Shown here: piece by piece, positions 22,540 to 31,799 of the stretch
Layout of the letters: each line of letters starts with the position of its first letter
Position numbering within the stretch: the first letter of the stretch is position 1
Notes under the pieces: model-generated
What the model saw: only the letters and a program-made list of their open reading frames with translations
Databases searched by the model: none
What the model was told of the DNA's origin: nothing
Made by a program: the position numbers and the translations under genes
Assembly: GCF_900104635.1 (NCBI RefSeq)
Contig: NZ_FNWC01000007.1
Span: forward strand, 1,153,421-1,217,420
Origin: Coprococcus phoceensis
Lineage (GTDB): Bacteria; Bacillota; Clostridia; Lachnospirales; Lachnospiraceae
Length of the DNA: 64,000 nucleotides
Reading direction: 5' to 3'

Positions 22540-24345
22540 TTATTTTACTCTCCTTATTATTCCCGCATCTAATAACTCATCTATTATATCTGGTAACACA
22601 TATTGTATACCTCCACCAGTTTCATTAAACCACGGTGCAATCTCACCCGCCTTTACCTTCATTGGCTTAAGAACTTCAAATACACTATATGGTTTTAAAT
22701 CTGTTCCTGGTGCTAATGCTCTCTGACCATAAGATATTCCTTCTGACGAAGCGAAAGAACCATAATCAGTTCCATATCTATCAATTTTTTCTCCTGGTTT
22801 TAAAGTTACCTCATCGAATTTACCATTAAGAAATCCATCTGTATTTTTATCTCCATGTTGACCTGGCCAATTTATTTCACCTGTTGTTTGATTGTAATAC
22901 TTAGGGTTATCAAATACATCTTTATACTTTAAATATAGTTCTTCATCTGGAGCGTATTTCCAAGAACTTAATTTTAATTTATCAGCTTCACTTACGCCCT
23001 CAAAGCCTTTTCTCCGCAAATCTATCAAGTTATCCCCCAGTTCTTCAATATCTGTCTTTCTCGCTACATCTCCAATTTCCGATACCGAACTATTCACTGG
23101 GTTTCCTGATAGAACTCCTTCTACCACATTGCTTCCCAGCATTGCCAATATACGGCTGTCTGTACTTTGGTAGATTACATCATAAGCCTTATCTTCTGCC
23201 ACATTGCCAATCAATATCCTTCCACCATCTACGGCGATAGCTTTAAATTTTGTAGCACCTGTTGCTCCTTTTAAGATGCCACTCATCGGTAATGCCATTG
23301 CAGAAATCATAGTACTGGCATTTCCTATAGTATAATATAATTCCGGATTTCCTGCAAACAGTGTATCACGGATAGGGTTTTCTGCTACTGCAAATCCATC
23401 ACCGGAAAAACCCAGGGATATATTGTTCATTCCTTCTGTTGCATTCGATAATCCATATAATGTAGATGTTCCTCCTACAACAGCTGCACTAAGCACAATA
23501 GGGGTAGCCGCACCCGCAGTTGCGAAAATCAGTGCTGTTCCCACCGTTACAGATACGATGCCTGAAAGAAATTGTTTTAATCCTTCCGCTTTCCTATCAT
23601 CAGCAAGTTTATCGTTCATTTTATCTTCAAACTTTTTCATTGCAGCTTCGTACTGAGCTATGTTCTGAGCTACAAAATTTCCACTTGCTTCATATTCCAT
23701 CTGCAGCCTTTGATATGACGGTAGCATTGCAATAGAACCAGCCTGATAATTGGTTACTGATATAGCAGGACTTCCTGTTCTTGCTATCAAAATAGACCTT
23801 ATAGACTCCAGCATAGAGTTCATATTCTGCGTATCATTTTGATGTGTTTCCTCATAATCACCAATGTCACTGTTTAAAGTTTTAACACGACTTTCCATCA
23901 ACTGATAAGAAAGTACTAATGCCAAACCTGAAGGCTGAACAACTGAAACAATATCACTAACACTGGAAATGACGCTATTAATTTCTTCCCGTAAATTTTC
24001 AAAGTCCTCCCGTCCATTCTCCAATACTTGCTGTTGTTCCTCCAATATTTCTTGTGGAATCTCAGCCTCATAAGAAGAATCAATTCCATAATATCCCTCT
24101 GCATATACCGAAAGACGTACCTGAAACTCAGTTAAGAGTTGCTGTAGTGATCCAATCACAGGAATATGTACTTCTTGTATATAATTCTGTATGCTTTTCC
24201 CTGTTTCTCCTTGGATACATGGTGTTACTACAATCGTTTCTAATGCCTGATAAACGGACTCTAATTGTGTCCCCCATTCGCTTAACTGACTAATCATCTG
24301 ATTTTGTACTTCCAACAACTCTTCGATTTTCACATGGTATCCCAT
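22540..24345 (-). CDS. T7SS polymorphic toxin C: LXG-like N-terminus with TNT NAD-glycohydrolase C-terminus
   Basis: 601 residues. Residues 1-~210 are an LXG-like helical secretion domain (MGYHVKIEELLEVQNQMISQ, ...HIPVIGSLQQLL). A hydrophobic glycine/alanine-rich stretch (~260-310, VSVTVGTALIFATAGAA) and a linker follow. Up to about residue 435 it is nearly identical to toxins A and B. The C-terminal ~150 residues carry the TNT (tuberculosis necrotizing toxin) pattern: INWPGQHGDKNTDGFLNG, KIDRYGTDYG, then PWFNETGGGIQYVLP with the conserved GGG-x-Q-Y. TNT domains hydrolyse NAD+. Ribosome binding site GGAGGAGGT. Immunity gene follows at once. Confidence 0.85.
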   Translation of the reverse strand: MGYHVKIEELLEVQNQMISQLSEWGTQLESVYQALETIVVTPCIQGETGKSIQNYIQEVHIPVIGSLQQLLTEFQVRLSVYAEGYYGIDSSYEAEIPQEILEEQQQVLENGREDFENLREEINSVISSVSDIVSVVQPSGLALVLSYQLMESRVKTLNSDIGDYEETHQNDTQNMNSMLESIRSILIARTGSPAISVTNYQAGSIAMLPSYQRLQMEYEASGNFVAQNIAQYEAAMKKFEDKMNDKLADDRKAEGLKQFLSGIVSVTVGTALIFATAGAATPIVLSAAVVGGTSTLYGLSNATEGMNNISLGFSGDGFAVAENPIRDTLFAGNPELYYTIGNASTMISAMALPMSGILKGATGATKFKAIAVDGGRILIGNVAEDKAYDVIYQSTDSRILAMLGSNVVEGVLSGNPVNSSVSEIGDVARKTDIEELGDNLIDLRRKGFEGVSEADKLKLSSWKYAPDEELYLKYKDVFDNPKYYNQTTGEINWPGQHGDKNTDGFLNGKFDEVTLKPGEKIDRYGTDYGSFASSEGISYGQRALAPGTDLKPYSVFEVLKPMKVKAGEIAPWFNETGGGIQYVLPDIIDELLDAGIIRRVK

Positions 24346-24369
24346 AACACACCTCCTCCTTGGGTGCTT

Positions 24370-24486
24370 CTCATAGTACTGGCGTTTCCTATAGGATAAT
24401 ATAAATCCGGATTTCCTACAAACAGTGTATCACGGAGAGAATTTTCTGCCATTGTAAATCCGTCTCCTGAAAAGCCAAGGGATATA
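24370..24486 (-). pseudogene. 117-bp orphan fragment of the conserved toxin N-terminal module
   Basis: Encodes SLGFSGDGFTMAENSLRDTL-like sequence that matches the middle of the shared toxin region (compare 25755-25870 in toxin B) with only a few differences. It is fused directly to the leader (GAAGCACCCAAGGAGGAGG) of toxin C and follows the toxin B immunity gene. No start or stop of its own. A scar of recombination or deletion of a former cassette. Confidence 0.85.
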
Positions 24487-24497
24487 TGCATTCACTA

Positions 24498-24953
24498 TTA
24501 TATATTAGGTATCTCTACTACATCGCCATCAGTTTCTTCTATAAACACCTTAGTTATATTAGGATTATTCTTCTTTAATTTAAAAATTTGAACCTTTGTT
24601 AATGGCGGAATAAACTTAATGTGATTAACTTTAAACTCATTTTTTAAAATATGCTCCTCTATTTCTGAAATAAAGCTAGCCCATTCCTTTAAATTCGGAT
24701 TCTTTAATTCTTCCTTATTTTCTAAAGCTCTATATCCATCAGCATCATAAAAAATCATTAAAGCAGTCCCTAAATCACAGTTTTTATTATTTATTATATT
24801 ATATGGGATCTCAAAACCATTGTCCCAGTTATAATTTCCTGCTATTATATGCAGTAGCTCTGAATCTGTTATACTTTTAATTTCATCTATAGTATCTTTT
24901 TTATTTTCACTATAGAGCAATTTATGTACATATTCCTTTTTAGAATTATTCAT
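24498..24953 (-). CDS. candidate immunity protein for toxin B (DUF4274-like)
   Basis: 151 residues, cytosolic. Motifs ELLHIIAGNYNWDNGFEIPY, NCDLGTALMIFYDADGYRAL are those of the DUF4274 family, which is repeatedly found next to polymorphic nuclease toxins. It begins 19 bp after the toxin B stop. Inhibition of the AHH-type nuclease is the probable role (inference). Confidence 0.75.
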   Translation of the reverse strand: MNNSKKEYVHKLLYSENKKDTIDEIKSITDSELLHIIAGNYNWDNGFEIPYNIINNKNCDLGTALMIFYDADGYRALENKEELKNPNLKEWASFISEIEEHILKNEFKVNHIKFIPPLTKVQIFKLKKNNPNITKVFIEETDGDVVEIPNI

Positions 24954-24972
24954 TTGAACTCCTCCTTAATTG

Positions 24973-26790
24973 TTACTTTCTAATTCTACTTAAACTTCTT
25001 TCCCATAATTCTACCGTTGCTCCTTGATTTGGATACAATGGCAATCCACTTTCTTGTAGTTTTCGTAAATCACTCTGCAAGTCAAATACTTGCTTTTGAA
25101 GTACGTCCACACTCTGATTGATATCCATCTTATTCAGTTGATTTCTTACTACATTATTATATACTGAATGGTAGCCTCTATGCCTTGACATAGCACTTAA
25201 TTCAGCATCTGGCGTTCTTAATAATATTCCATTTGTTGCATCATCTAAATTCATTCCTATTTTTTGAAGTATTGGATTATCTGCCATTTCTGCTGGGATT
25301 ATATGTTGTGCTTGATGTCCAGTCCATTTAGTTGACCGCTTTAATCCCATTGATTCCATTATATTTTTACCTAGCTTAGTAGAATCACCACCTGTAACTA
25401 CTCCAGGTTTTCCTGGAATAAGTCTTTCAGGGTTACTTACGCCCTCAAAGCCTTTTCTCCGCAAATCTATCAAGTCATCCCCCAGTTCTTCAATATCTGT
25501 CTTTCTCGCTACATCTCCAATTTCCGATACTGAACTATTTGCTAGGTTTCCTGACAGGACTCCTTCTACCACATTACTTCCCAGCATTGCCAATATACGG
25601 CTGTCTGTACTTTGATAGATTGCATCATAAGCTTTATCTTCTGCCACATTGCCAATCAATATCCTTCCACCATCTACGGCGATAGTTTTAAATTTTGCAG
25701 CACCTGTTGCCCCTTTTAAAATACCACTCATCGGTAATGCCATTGCCGAAATCATAGTACTGGCATTTCCTATAGTATAATATAAATCCGGATTTCCTGC
25801 AAACAGTGTATCACGGATAGGGTTTTCTGCCATTGTAAATCCGTCCCCGGAAAAGCCAAGGGATATATTATTCATTCCTTCTGTTGCGTTCGATAATCCA
25901 TATAAGGTAGATGTTCCTCCCACAACAGCTGCACTAAACACAATAGGAGCAGCCGCACCCGCAGTTGCGAAAATCAGTGCTGTTCCCACCGTTACAGATA
26001 CGATGCCTGCAAGAAGCTGTTTTAATCCTTCCGCTTTCCTATCATCAGCAAGTTTGTCGTTCATTTTATCTTCAAACTTTTTTATTGCCTCTTCGTACTG
26101 AGCCATGTTCTGGGCTACATAATTTCCACTTGCTTCATAGCCCATCTGCAGCCTTTGATATGCCGGCAGCATTGCAATAGAACCAGCCTGATAATTAGTT
26201 ACTGATACAGAAGAGCTTCCTGTTCTTGCTATCAGAATAGACCTTATAGACTCCATCATGGAGTCCATATTCTGTGTGTCATTTTGATGCGTTTCCTCAT
26301 AATCACCAATATCACTGTTTAAAGTTTTAACACGACTTTCCATCAACTGATAAGAAAGTACTAAAGATAAACCTGAAGGCTGTACAACTGAAACAATGTC
26401 ACTAACATTGGAAATGACGCTATTGATTTCTTCTCGTAAATTTTCAAAGTCTTCCCGCCCATTTTCCAATGCTTTCTGTTGTTCCTCCAATATTTCCTGT
26501 GGGATCTCAGCCTCATAAGAAGAATCAATTCCATAATATCCCTCCGCATATACCGAAAGACGTACCTGAAACTCTGTTAATAATTGCTGTAGTGATCCAA
26601 TCACAGGAATATGTACTTCTCGTATATAATTTTGTATGCTTTTCCCTGTTTCTCCTTGGATACATGGTGTTACTACAATCGTTTCTAATGTCTGATAAAC
26701 GGACTCTAATTGTGTCCCCCATTCGCTTAACTGACTAATCATCTGATTTTGTACTTCCAACAACTCTTCGATTTTCACATGGTATCCCAT
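24973..26790 (-). CDS. T7SS polymorphic toxin B: LXG-like N-terminus with AHH/HNH-type nuclease C-terminus
   Basis: 605 residues from the ATG at 26790, chosen because the shared GGAGGAGGT ribosome binding site lies just before it; the open frame extends 16 codons further without support. Residues 1-~435 nearly identical to toxins A and C. After the shared FEGVS boundary the tail is unique: TGHQAQHIIPAEMADNPIL, then LDDATNGILLRTPD and MSRHRGYHSVYN, the pattern of the AHH family of HNH/endonuclease VII-like nucleases (histidines in QHIIP and HRGYH). DNA or RNA cleavage in the target cell is expected. Confidence 0.85.
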   Translation of the reverse strand: MGYHVKIEELLEVQNQMISQLSEWGTQLESVYQTLETIVVTPCIQGETGKSIQNYIREVHIPVIGSLQQLLTEFQVRLSVYAEGYYGIDSSYEAEIPQEILEEQQKALENGREDFENLREEINSVISNVSDIVSVVQPSGLSLVLSYQLMESRVKTLNSDIGDYEETHQNDTQNMDSMMESIRSILIARTGSSSVSVTNYQAGSIAMLPAYQRLQMGYEASGNYVAQNMAQYEEAIKKFEDKMNDKLADDRKAEGLKQLLAGIVSVTVGTALIFATAGAAAPIVFSAAVVGGTSTLYGLSNATEGMNNISLGFSGDGFTMAENPIRDTLFAGNPDLYYTIGNASTMISAMALPMSGILKGATGAAKFKTIAVDGGRILIGNVAEDKAYDAIYQSTDSRILAMLGSNVVEGVLSGNLANSSVSEIGDVARKTDIEELGDDLIDLRRKGFEGVSNPERLIPGKPGVVTGGDSTKLGKNIMESMGLKRSTKWTGHQAQHIIPAEMADNPILQKIGMNLDDATNGILLRTPDAELSAMSRHRGYHSVYNNVVRNQLNKMDINQSVDVLQKQVFDLQSDLRKLQESGLPLYPNQGATVELWERSLSRIRK

Positions 26791-26888
26791 AACACACCTC
26801 CTCCTTGGGTGCTTCTTTTCAAACTCTGTATTTTTCAACCGTTATACTCAGAGATTGGTTAGATCCATTTCTATTTATGTAATAAAGC

Positions 26889-27030
26889 TTAATTTAGCAT
26901 ATTTTTAATCTCATCTAGTAGATCATCTATGGTTGCATTTCCGTCCAAGAACAGGAAATTGGTGTATTTTTTTCTTATCATTCGGCGTTGAAAAAATATG
27001 AGCGACTGTATATGCTATCCTACTTTTAGA
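26889..27030 (-). pseudogene. C-terminal scrap of a small gene, frameshifted
   Basis: Reading the minus strand gives AYTVAHIFSTPNDKKK, a seven-A run, then in another frame KYTNFLFLDGNATIDDLLDE and a stop at 26889-26891. The two halves read naturally across the A-run as one protein. It lies between the split membrane-protein gene and toxin B, where an immunity gene of a lost cassette would be expected. Family unknown. Confidence 0.35.
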
Positions 27031-27297
27031 GAAACACTATTGCATTGGATTACTCATTAATCATTCCATTCGCATTACTCTCTATTTTACATCTATTAAA
27101 TAATCTTTCTTATTAACGTTTTCTAATTCGCATATTAACATATAATATTCAAAAAGAAAATTAGTGCATTGACTAAAATCAACGTCATTAGGAGCAACTA
27201 ACAATGTTCTCATAAACGAATGATAATTTGAATGTAAAATTTTTTCAAGAATTCTCATGAGTTCTTCGGAAATATAGAATGAATAATATCTATATAA

Positions 27298-28882
27298 CTC
27301 AAACTTCCCACACCAATAAGGTGTGATTAACCTTGAAAATTCAATATTTCAGCCAATTAAAAAGGCATAAATACGTTCCTTTGGTATAATAGAATTGTCG
27401 AAAAACCAAAATAGAAAAGGGGATTTATGCCATGTCCAGTATATCACAGAACAATAGCAATGAGGTAGCATTACTTGATTGTGTCCAGAAGTTTTTTATC
27501 AAGCATCACGTTGGCAGGTTGTTGAAGCAATGCAACGGCACCAAAGAGAAAGGCGTTTCCTCTGTTTCTCTGCTTAAGTATAAGATGGGGAACATTTTCA
27601 CTGGAAGAAGTATGTATATGCAACAGAAAACAGGTTCCTTCAAAGAAGCGTTTTCCAAGAACACCTTCTATCGTTTTCTGAATTCTACGAAAACCAACTG
27701 GCTCCGTTTTACATCACTTCTTGCTGCTGACATCGTGAAGAATGATCTAAAGCACCTTACTGATGACTCCCGTAAGAACGTGTTTATCATCGACGACAGT
27801 CTGTTCCATCGTACAAGCTGCAAAAAGACAGAACTGGGATCTAAAGTCTTTGATCATACGGGAATGAACTACAAGAAAGGCTTCCGTATGCTGACCGTAA
27901 GCTGGAGCGATGGGAATACGCTGATTCCTGTAAACAGCTGTCTCCTGGCTTCATCCAAAGAGTCGAACATCATCGGCCCTGTGAAGGCATTTGATAAGAG
28001 AACTCTTGCCGGAAAGCGTCGTAAGCTTGCACAGACAAAAGCTCCGGAGGCAATGCTTACACTCCTTGATACCGCTGTATCTGCGGGGCTTTCTGCAGAA
28101 TATGTGCTTTTTGATTCCTGGTTTTCCAATCCTGCACAGATAACTGCGCTTAAGTCTAGAGGAATGGATGTCATTGCCATGATCAAGAAAAGCAGCCGCA
28201 TCAAGTACACTTATGGTGAGGACCAGCTTAATATCAAGGAAATATATTCCAGGAACAAGAAACGTCGTGGCCGTTCCAGGTATCTTCTTTCTGTTGATGT
28301 GATGGTAGGGAAAGAGAATCCCATTCCAGCAAAAATCGTTTGCGTAAGAAACAAGGCCAATCGTAAGGATTGGCTTGCTTTCATATGCACAGATACATCG
28401 CTCTCCGAAGAAGAAATCATCCGCATCTATGGCAAACGCTGGAAAATCGAGGTCTTTTTCAAGACCTGCAAGTCTATGCTGAATCTGATTGGTGAATGTC
28501 ATAGCTTATCTTATGATGCACTGACTGCTCACGTAGCAATCGTGTTTACCAGATACATGTTACTTGCAATGGAGCAGAGACAGAATGAAGATCAACGAAC
28601 CCTAGGGGAACTGTTCTTTTTTCTGGTAGATGAAATGGCAGATATCACTTTCTACCGTTCACTTAGCATCCTGATGGATGCTTTCATGGCAAGCCTTCAG
28701 GAACTTCTGAAGCTTAGTGACGAACAGTTGGCTAGATTTACTGCTGATTTTGAGTCCAGACTGCCGGAATATCTGCGTAATGCACTCCATCCACTGGCTA
28801 CTGTGGCATAAATCGCTATTTTGTTAGCTGAAATATTGAATTTTCAAGGAACAAGTCCCATTTGGGGTATGGGAAGTCTTAG
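27298..28882 (+). mobile_element. IS4-family insertion sequence with 7-bp target duplication
   Basis: 1585 bp. Ends are imperfect inverted repeats, CTCAAACTTCCCACACC at the left against CTAAGACTTCCCATACC (right, reverse complement), 14 of 17 matching. TATATAA is duplicated at 27291-27297 and 28883-28889. A second, perfect 23-bp inverted repeat lies slightly inside, at 27331-27353 and 28827-28849. One transposase gene fills the middle. Confidence 0.85.
27432..28811 (+). CDS. IS4-family transposase
   Basis: 459 residues, RNase-H-like DDE transposase. First catalytic Asp in VFIIDDSLFHRTS, second in VLFDSWFSNP, and the IS4 hallmark Y-(2)-R-(3)-E-(6)-K in IYGKRWKIEVFFKTCK. GGGGATTT just before the start is a weak ribosome binding site; the ATG at 27432 follows another ATG 5 bases upstream in a different frame. 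Appears intact. Confidence 0.9.
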   Translation: MSSISQNNSNEVALLDCVQKFFIKHHVGRLLKQCNGTKEKGVSSVSLLKYKMGNIFTGRSMYMQQKTGSFKEAFSKNTFYRFLNSTKTNWLRFTSLLAADIVKNDLKHLTDDSRKNVFIIDDSLFHRTSCKKTELGSKVFDHTGMNYKKGFRMLTVSWSDGNTLIPVNSCLLASSKESNIIGPVKAFDKRTLAGKRRKLAQTKAPEAMLTLLDTAVSAGLSAEYVLFDSWFSNPAQITALKSRGMDVIAMIKKSSRIKYTYGEDQLNIKEIYSRNKKRRGRSRYLLSVDVMVGKENPIPAKIVCVRNKANRKDWLAFICTDTSLSEEEIIRIYGKRWKIEVFFKTCKSMLNLIGECHSLSYDALTAHVAIVFTRYMLLAMEQRQNEDQRTLGELFFFLVDEMADITFYRSLSILMDAFMASLQELLKLSDEQLARFTADFESRLPEYLRNALHPLATVA

Positions 28883-29492
28883 TATATAATTTATCAATCT
28901 CATCTTCCGTTTTATAAATGCATTCTCTAATCCACTCTCTTACCGTAAAATAAACAAGGTTCTCTCGAGTAGTTCTGGCAGTATCTAATACCTTAACATT
29001 ATCTGAAAATCGTAATTTACACAGCACGTTAAATAATTCTTCCTCTGTATAAGTATCACTTTTATGATTTTCTAAATAAATCTTTGAAAGAGACGATATA
29101 TTATCTCGCATATACCTTACAATTTGTTCCAATCGCACAGAAACATTTTTTCTTGCAACAGCCTCTTTCCTATTATTAGGGACATAAACTTGTGTCACAT
29201 AAAACATGAAATTTATTATATAACCAACAGATAGTTGGAATAAAAAGTCAAACCATAGTTCTGCTCCTTTAAAAATTTCAGGCCAATCCATCGTTAAAAA
29301 ATATGATGAAATAACCACTATAGATATTATAAAAAAAGAAAAAATCAATTTGTTTTTCCTTATAAAAATGCACATATTCGCTTTTAAAAACTTTAACATT
29401 TGTAACATTCTTGTAGAATAATTGGACATTTAGTTATCTCACATTTCCTTTCTATTGATATCATGGTTTGATACCGCTATAATATACTTATT

Positions 29493-29560
29493 TCAACCTC
29501 TTGAATAATCCGGTGTCTGTGGCCCTACTGGGATACGGACATTTGTTTAGACCGTTTTAT
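29493..29560 (-). pseudogene. short coding-like scrap between toxin A immunity gene and the split gene
   Basis: The minus strand reads TNVRIPVGPQTPDYSRG then a stop at 29493-29495. It looks like the last residues of a protein, possibly the tail of a lost toxin, but it is too short to assign. Confidence 0.2.
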
Positions 29561-29602
29561 CCCCGATATTCCTTATAGTCTTCAAAGAGACATTTGTAGA
29601 TT

Positions 29603-29950
29603 TTACTTCACTATATCTCTTTTTTCTATTGTTCCATCTGCAATATTTATAAAATATCTTCTACCATAAAAATCTGTTGCCGTTAACTCTCCATTATTAA
29701 AAAACATATTCTCATATGGTAGATTATTTCCGTTAGGATTTATTATACTTAAACTTTCTACTTTCCAAGTAATTTTACAATCTAACGATACTGCATATAT
29801 ATTATCTATTTCATCAACATTAAATGGTATTGATAATAATACAATGATTTGATTGTCAATCACCTTAGCATCTCTAATATCATACTTAAATTCCATTATT
29901 TTTTTATCAATACGTAATTCATTTTTGTTAATTTTAATTATATTATTCAT
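29603..29950 (-). CDS. candidate immunity protein for toxin A
   Basis: 115 residues, beta-strand-rich and cytosolic (ELRIDKKIMEFKYDIRDAKV, then IYAVSLDCKITWKVESLSI and ATDFYGRRYFINIADGTI). It starts 14 bp after the toxin A stop codon. The pattern of a short beta-rich protein with a WKV and YGRRYFI motif is common downstream of polymorphic toxins. Role inferred from position. Confidence 0.65.
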   Translation of the reverse strand: MNNIIKINKNELRIDKKIMEFKYDIRDAKVIDNQIIVLLSIPFNVDEIDNIYAVSLDCKITWKVESLSIINPNGNNLPYENMFFNNGELTATDFYGRRYFINIADGTIEKRDIVK

Positions 29951-29964
29951 TTCTTCTACTCCTA

Positions 29965-31740
29965 TTATGGTAATTCTCGTGGATTTAAAAATTCACCTAT
30001 TCTTTTTCCCATTAAGTCATATTGTACTCCTCCACCATTTCCCCATCCTTCAAGCGGATTAACTATTCCCGTTCTAATAGTTGTTCCTTTTGTGAGTTTT
30101 ACATCTACTACATATTTAGGGACAGATGGTAAGGCAAATTTATCTTGTATTTGCTTAGGTGTTAATCCTGCAATATCTTCTGCTTTCATAACCCAGCCTC
30201 CATACATACCTGATACTTCTCCATCATACACTCTAACAAATGTTGAATCTTTTGTTAATTCTATTTCTTTAACAATTGTCCCTGGTTTATATGGTGGATT
30301 ATCATATCCCATTACATTTTTCCACCAAGAATTAGTTTCTTCGGCTGTGACTTTTCTTAATGTTGTAAAATTGTCAGATTTACGAATTTCCTCAGTAATA
30401 TAATTAGATAGATTATCTACTTTATTACTTGTCTGCTTTATAATATCCGGTTTTCTCGCCACATCTCCAATTTCCGATACCGAACTATTCACTGGGTTTC
30501 CTGATAGAACCCCTTCTACCACATTGCTTCCCAGCATTGCCAATATACGGCTGTCTGTACTTTGGTAGATTACATCATAAGCCTTATCTTCTGCCACATT
30601 GCCAATCAATATCCTTCCACCATCTACGGCGATAGTTTTAAATTTTGCAGCACCTGTTGCCCCTTTTAAAATACCACTCATCGGTAATGCCATTGCCGAA
30701 ATCATAGTACTGGCATTTCCTATAGTATAATATAATTCCGGATTTCCTGCAAACAGTGTATCACGGATAGGGTTTTCTGCTACTGCAAATCCATCACCGG
30801 AAAAACCCAGGGATATATTGTTCATTCCTTCTGTTGCATTCGATAATCCATATAATGTAGATGTTCCTCCTACAACAGCTGCACTAAGCACAATAGGGGT
30901 AGCCGCACCCGCAGTTGCGAAAATCAGTGCTGTTCCCACCGTTACAGATACGATACCTGAAAGAAATTGTTTTAATCCTTCTGCTTTCCTATCATCAGCA
31001 AGTTTATCGTTCATTTTATCTTCAAACTTTTTCATTGCAGCTTCGTACTGAGCTATGTTCTGAGCTACAAAATTTCCACTTGCTTCATATTCCATCTGCA
31101 GCCTTTGATATGACGGTAGCATTGCAATAGAACCAGCCTGATAATTGGTTACTGATATAGCAGGACTTCCTGTTCTTGCTATCAAAATAGACCTTATAGA
31201 CTCCAGCATAGAGTTCATATTCTGCGTATCATTTTGATGTGTTTCCTCATAATCACCAATGTCACTGTTTAAAGTTTTAACACGACTTTCCATCAACTGA
31301 TAAGAAAGTACTAATGCCAAACCTGAAGGCTGGACAACTGAAACAATATCACTAACACTGGAAATGACGCTATTAATTTCTTCCCGTAAATTTTCAAAGT
31401 CCTCCCGTCCATTCTCCAATACTTGCTGTTGTTCCTCCAATATTTCTTGTGGAATCTCAGCCTCATAAGAAGAATCAATTCCATAATATCCCTCTGCATA
31501 TACCGAAAGACGTACCTGAAACTCAGTTAAGAGTTGCTGTAGTGATCCAATCACAGGAATATGTACTTCTTGTATATAATTCTGTATGCTTTTCCCGGTT
31601 TCCCCTTGGATGCATGGTGTTACTACAATCGTTTCTAATGCCTGATAAACCGTCTCTAATTGTGTTCCCCATTCACTCAACTGACTAATCATCTGATTTT
31701 GTACTTCCAACAACTCTTCGATTTTCACATGGTATCCCAT
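29965..31740 (-). CDS. T7SS polymorphic toxin A: LXG-like N-terminus with GGGxQY-type C-terminus
   Basis: 591 residues from the ATG at 31740 behind GGAGGAGGT. Residues 1-~420 are nearly identical to toxins B and C; divergence begins earlier than in the B/C pair, right after EIGDVARK. The unique tail contains FVRVYDGEVSGMYGGWVMK, GLTPKQIQDKFALPSVP and GWGNGGGVQYDLMG. The GGG-x-Q-Y element and the strand pattern recall TNT and other ADP-ribosyl-type folds, so an NAD-directed activity is possible, but the WPG and RYG motifs of classical TNT are not seen. Assign as unclassified toxin. Confidence 0.75.
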   Translation of the reverse strand: MGYHVKIEELLEVQNQMISQLSEWGTQLETVYQALETIVVTPCIQGETGKSIQNYIQEVHIPVIGSLQQLLTEFQVRLSVYAEGYYGIDSSYEAEIPQEILEEQQQVLENGREDFENLREEINSVISSVSDIVSVVQPSGLALVLSYQLMESRVKTLNSDIGDYEETHQNDTQNMNSMLESIRSILIARTGSPAISVTNYQAGSIAMLPSYQRLQMEYEASGNFVAQNIAQYEAAMKKFEDKMNDKLADDRKAEGLKQFLSGIVSVTVGTALIFATAGAATPIVLSAAVVGGTSTLYGLSNATEGMNNISLGFSGDGFAVAENPIRDTLFAGNPELYYTIGNASTMISAMALPMSGILKGATGAAKFKTIAVDGGRILIGNVAEDKAYDVIYQSTDSRILAMLGSNVVEGVLSGNPVNSSVSEIGDVARKPDIIKQTSNKVDNLSNYITEEIRKSDNFTTLRKVTAEETNSWWKNVMGYDNPPYKPGTIVKEIELTKDSTFVRVYDGEVSGMYGGWVMKAEDIAGLTPKQIQDKFALPSVPKYVVDVKLTKGTTIRTGIVNPLEGWGNGGGVQYDLMGKRIGEFLNPRELP

Positions 31741-31799
31741 AACACACCTCCTCCTTGGGTGCTTCTTTTCAAATTCTATATGTTCCAACCGCTAAATGT

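Larger units (their letters stand above)
27082..29429 (-). pseudogene. membrane protein gene split by the IS4-family element
   Basis: Two exonlike halves, 29429-28883 and 27290-27082. Removing the IS and one 7-bp target copy joins them in frame (...EDEIDKLY then RYYSFYISEELMRILEKI...) into 251 codons ending at the stop at 27082-27084. The N-terminal part has two hydrophobic segments (IFSFFIISIVVISSYFL; WFDFLFQLSVGYIINFMFYV), the rest is soluble and helical. In its present state the first half reads 18 codons into the IS before a stop. Function unknown; its place in the toxin array would fit a membrane-bound immunity or accessory protein. Confidence 0.8.

Noticed and set aside
27331..28849. 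The perfect 23-bp inverted repeats as the true ends of the IS4-family element
   Set aside because: They lack a target duplication and leave the split gene out of frame; ends at 27298 and 28882 with the TATATAA duplication restore the frame.
22540..31740. The three ~1.3-kb repeats as an assembly duplication
   Set aside because: The copies differ at many scattered bases, have different 3' parts and different immunity genes, so they are real paralogues.
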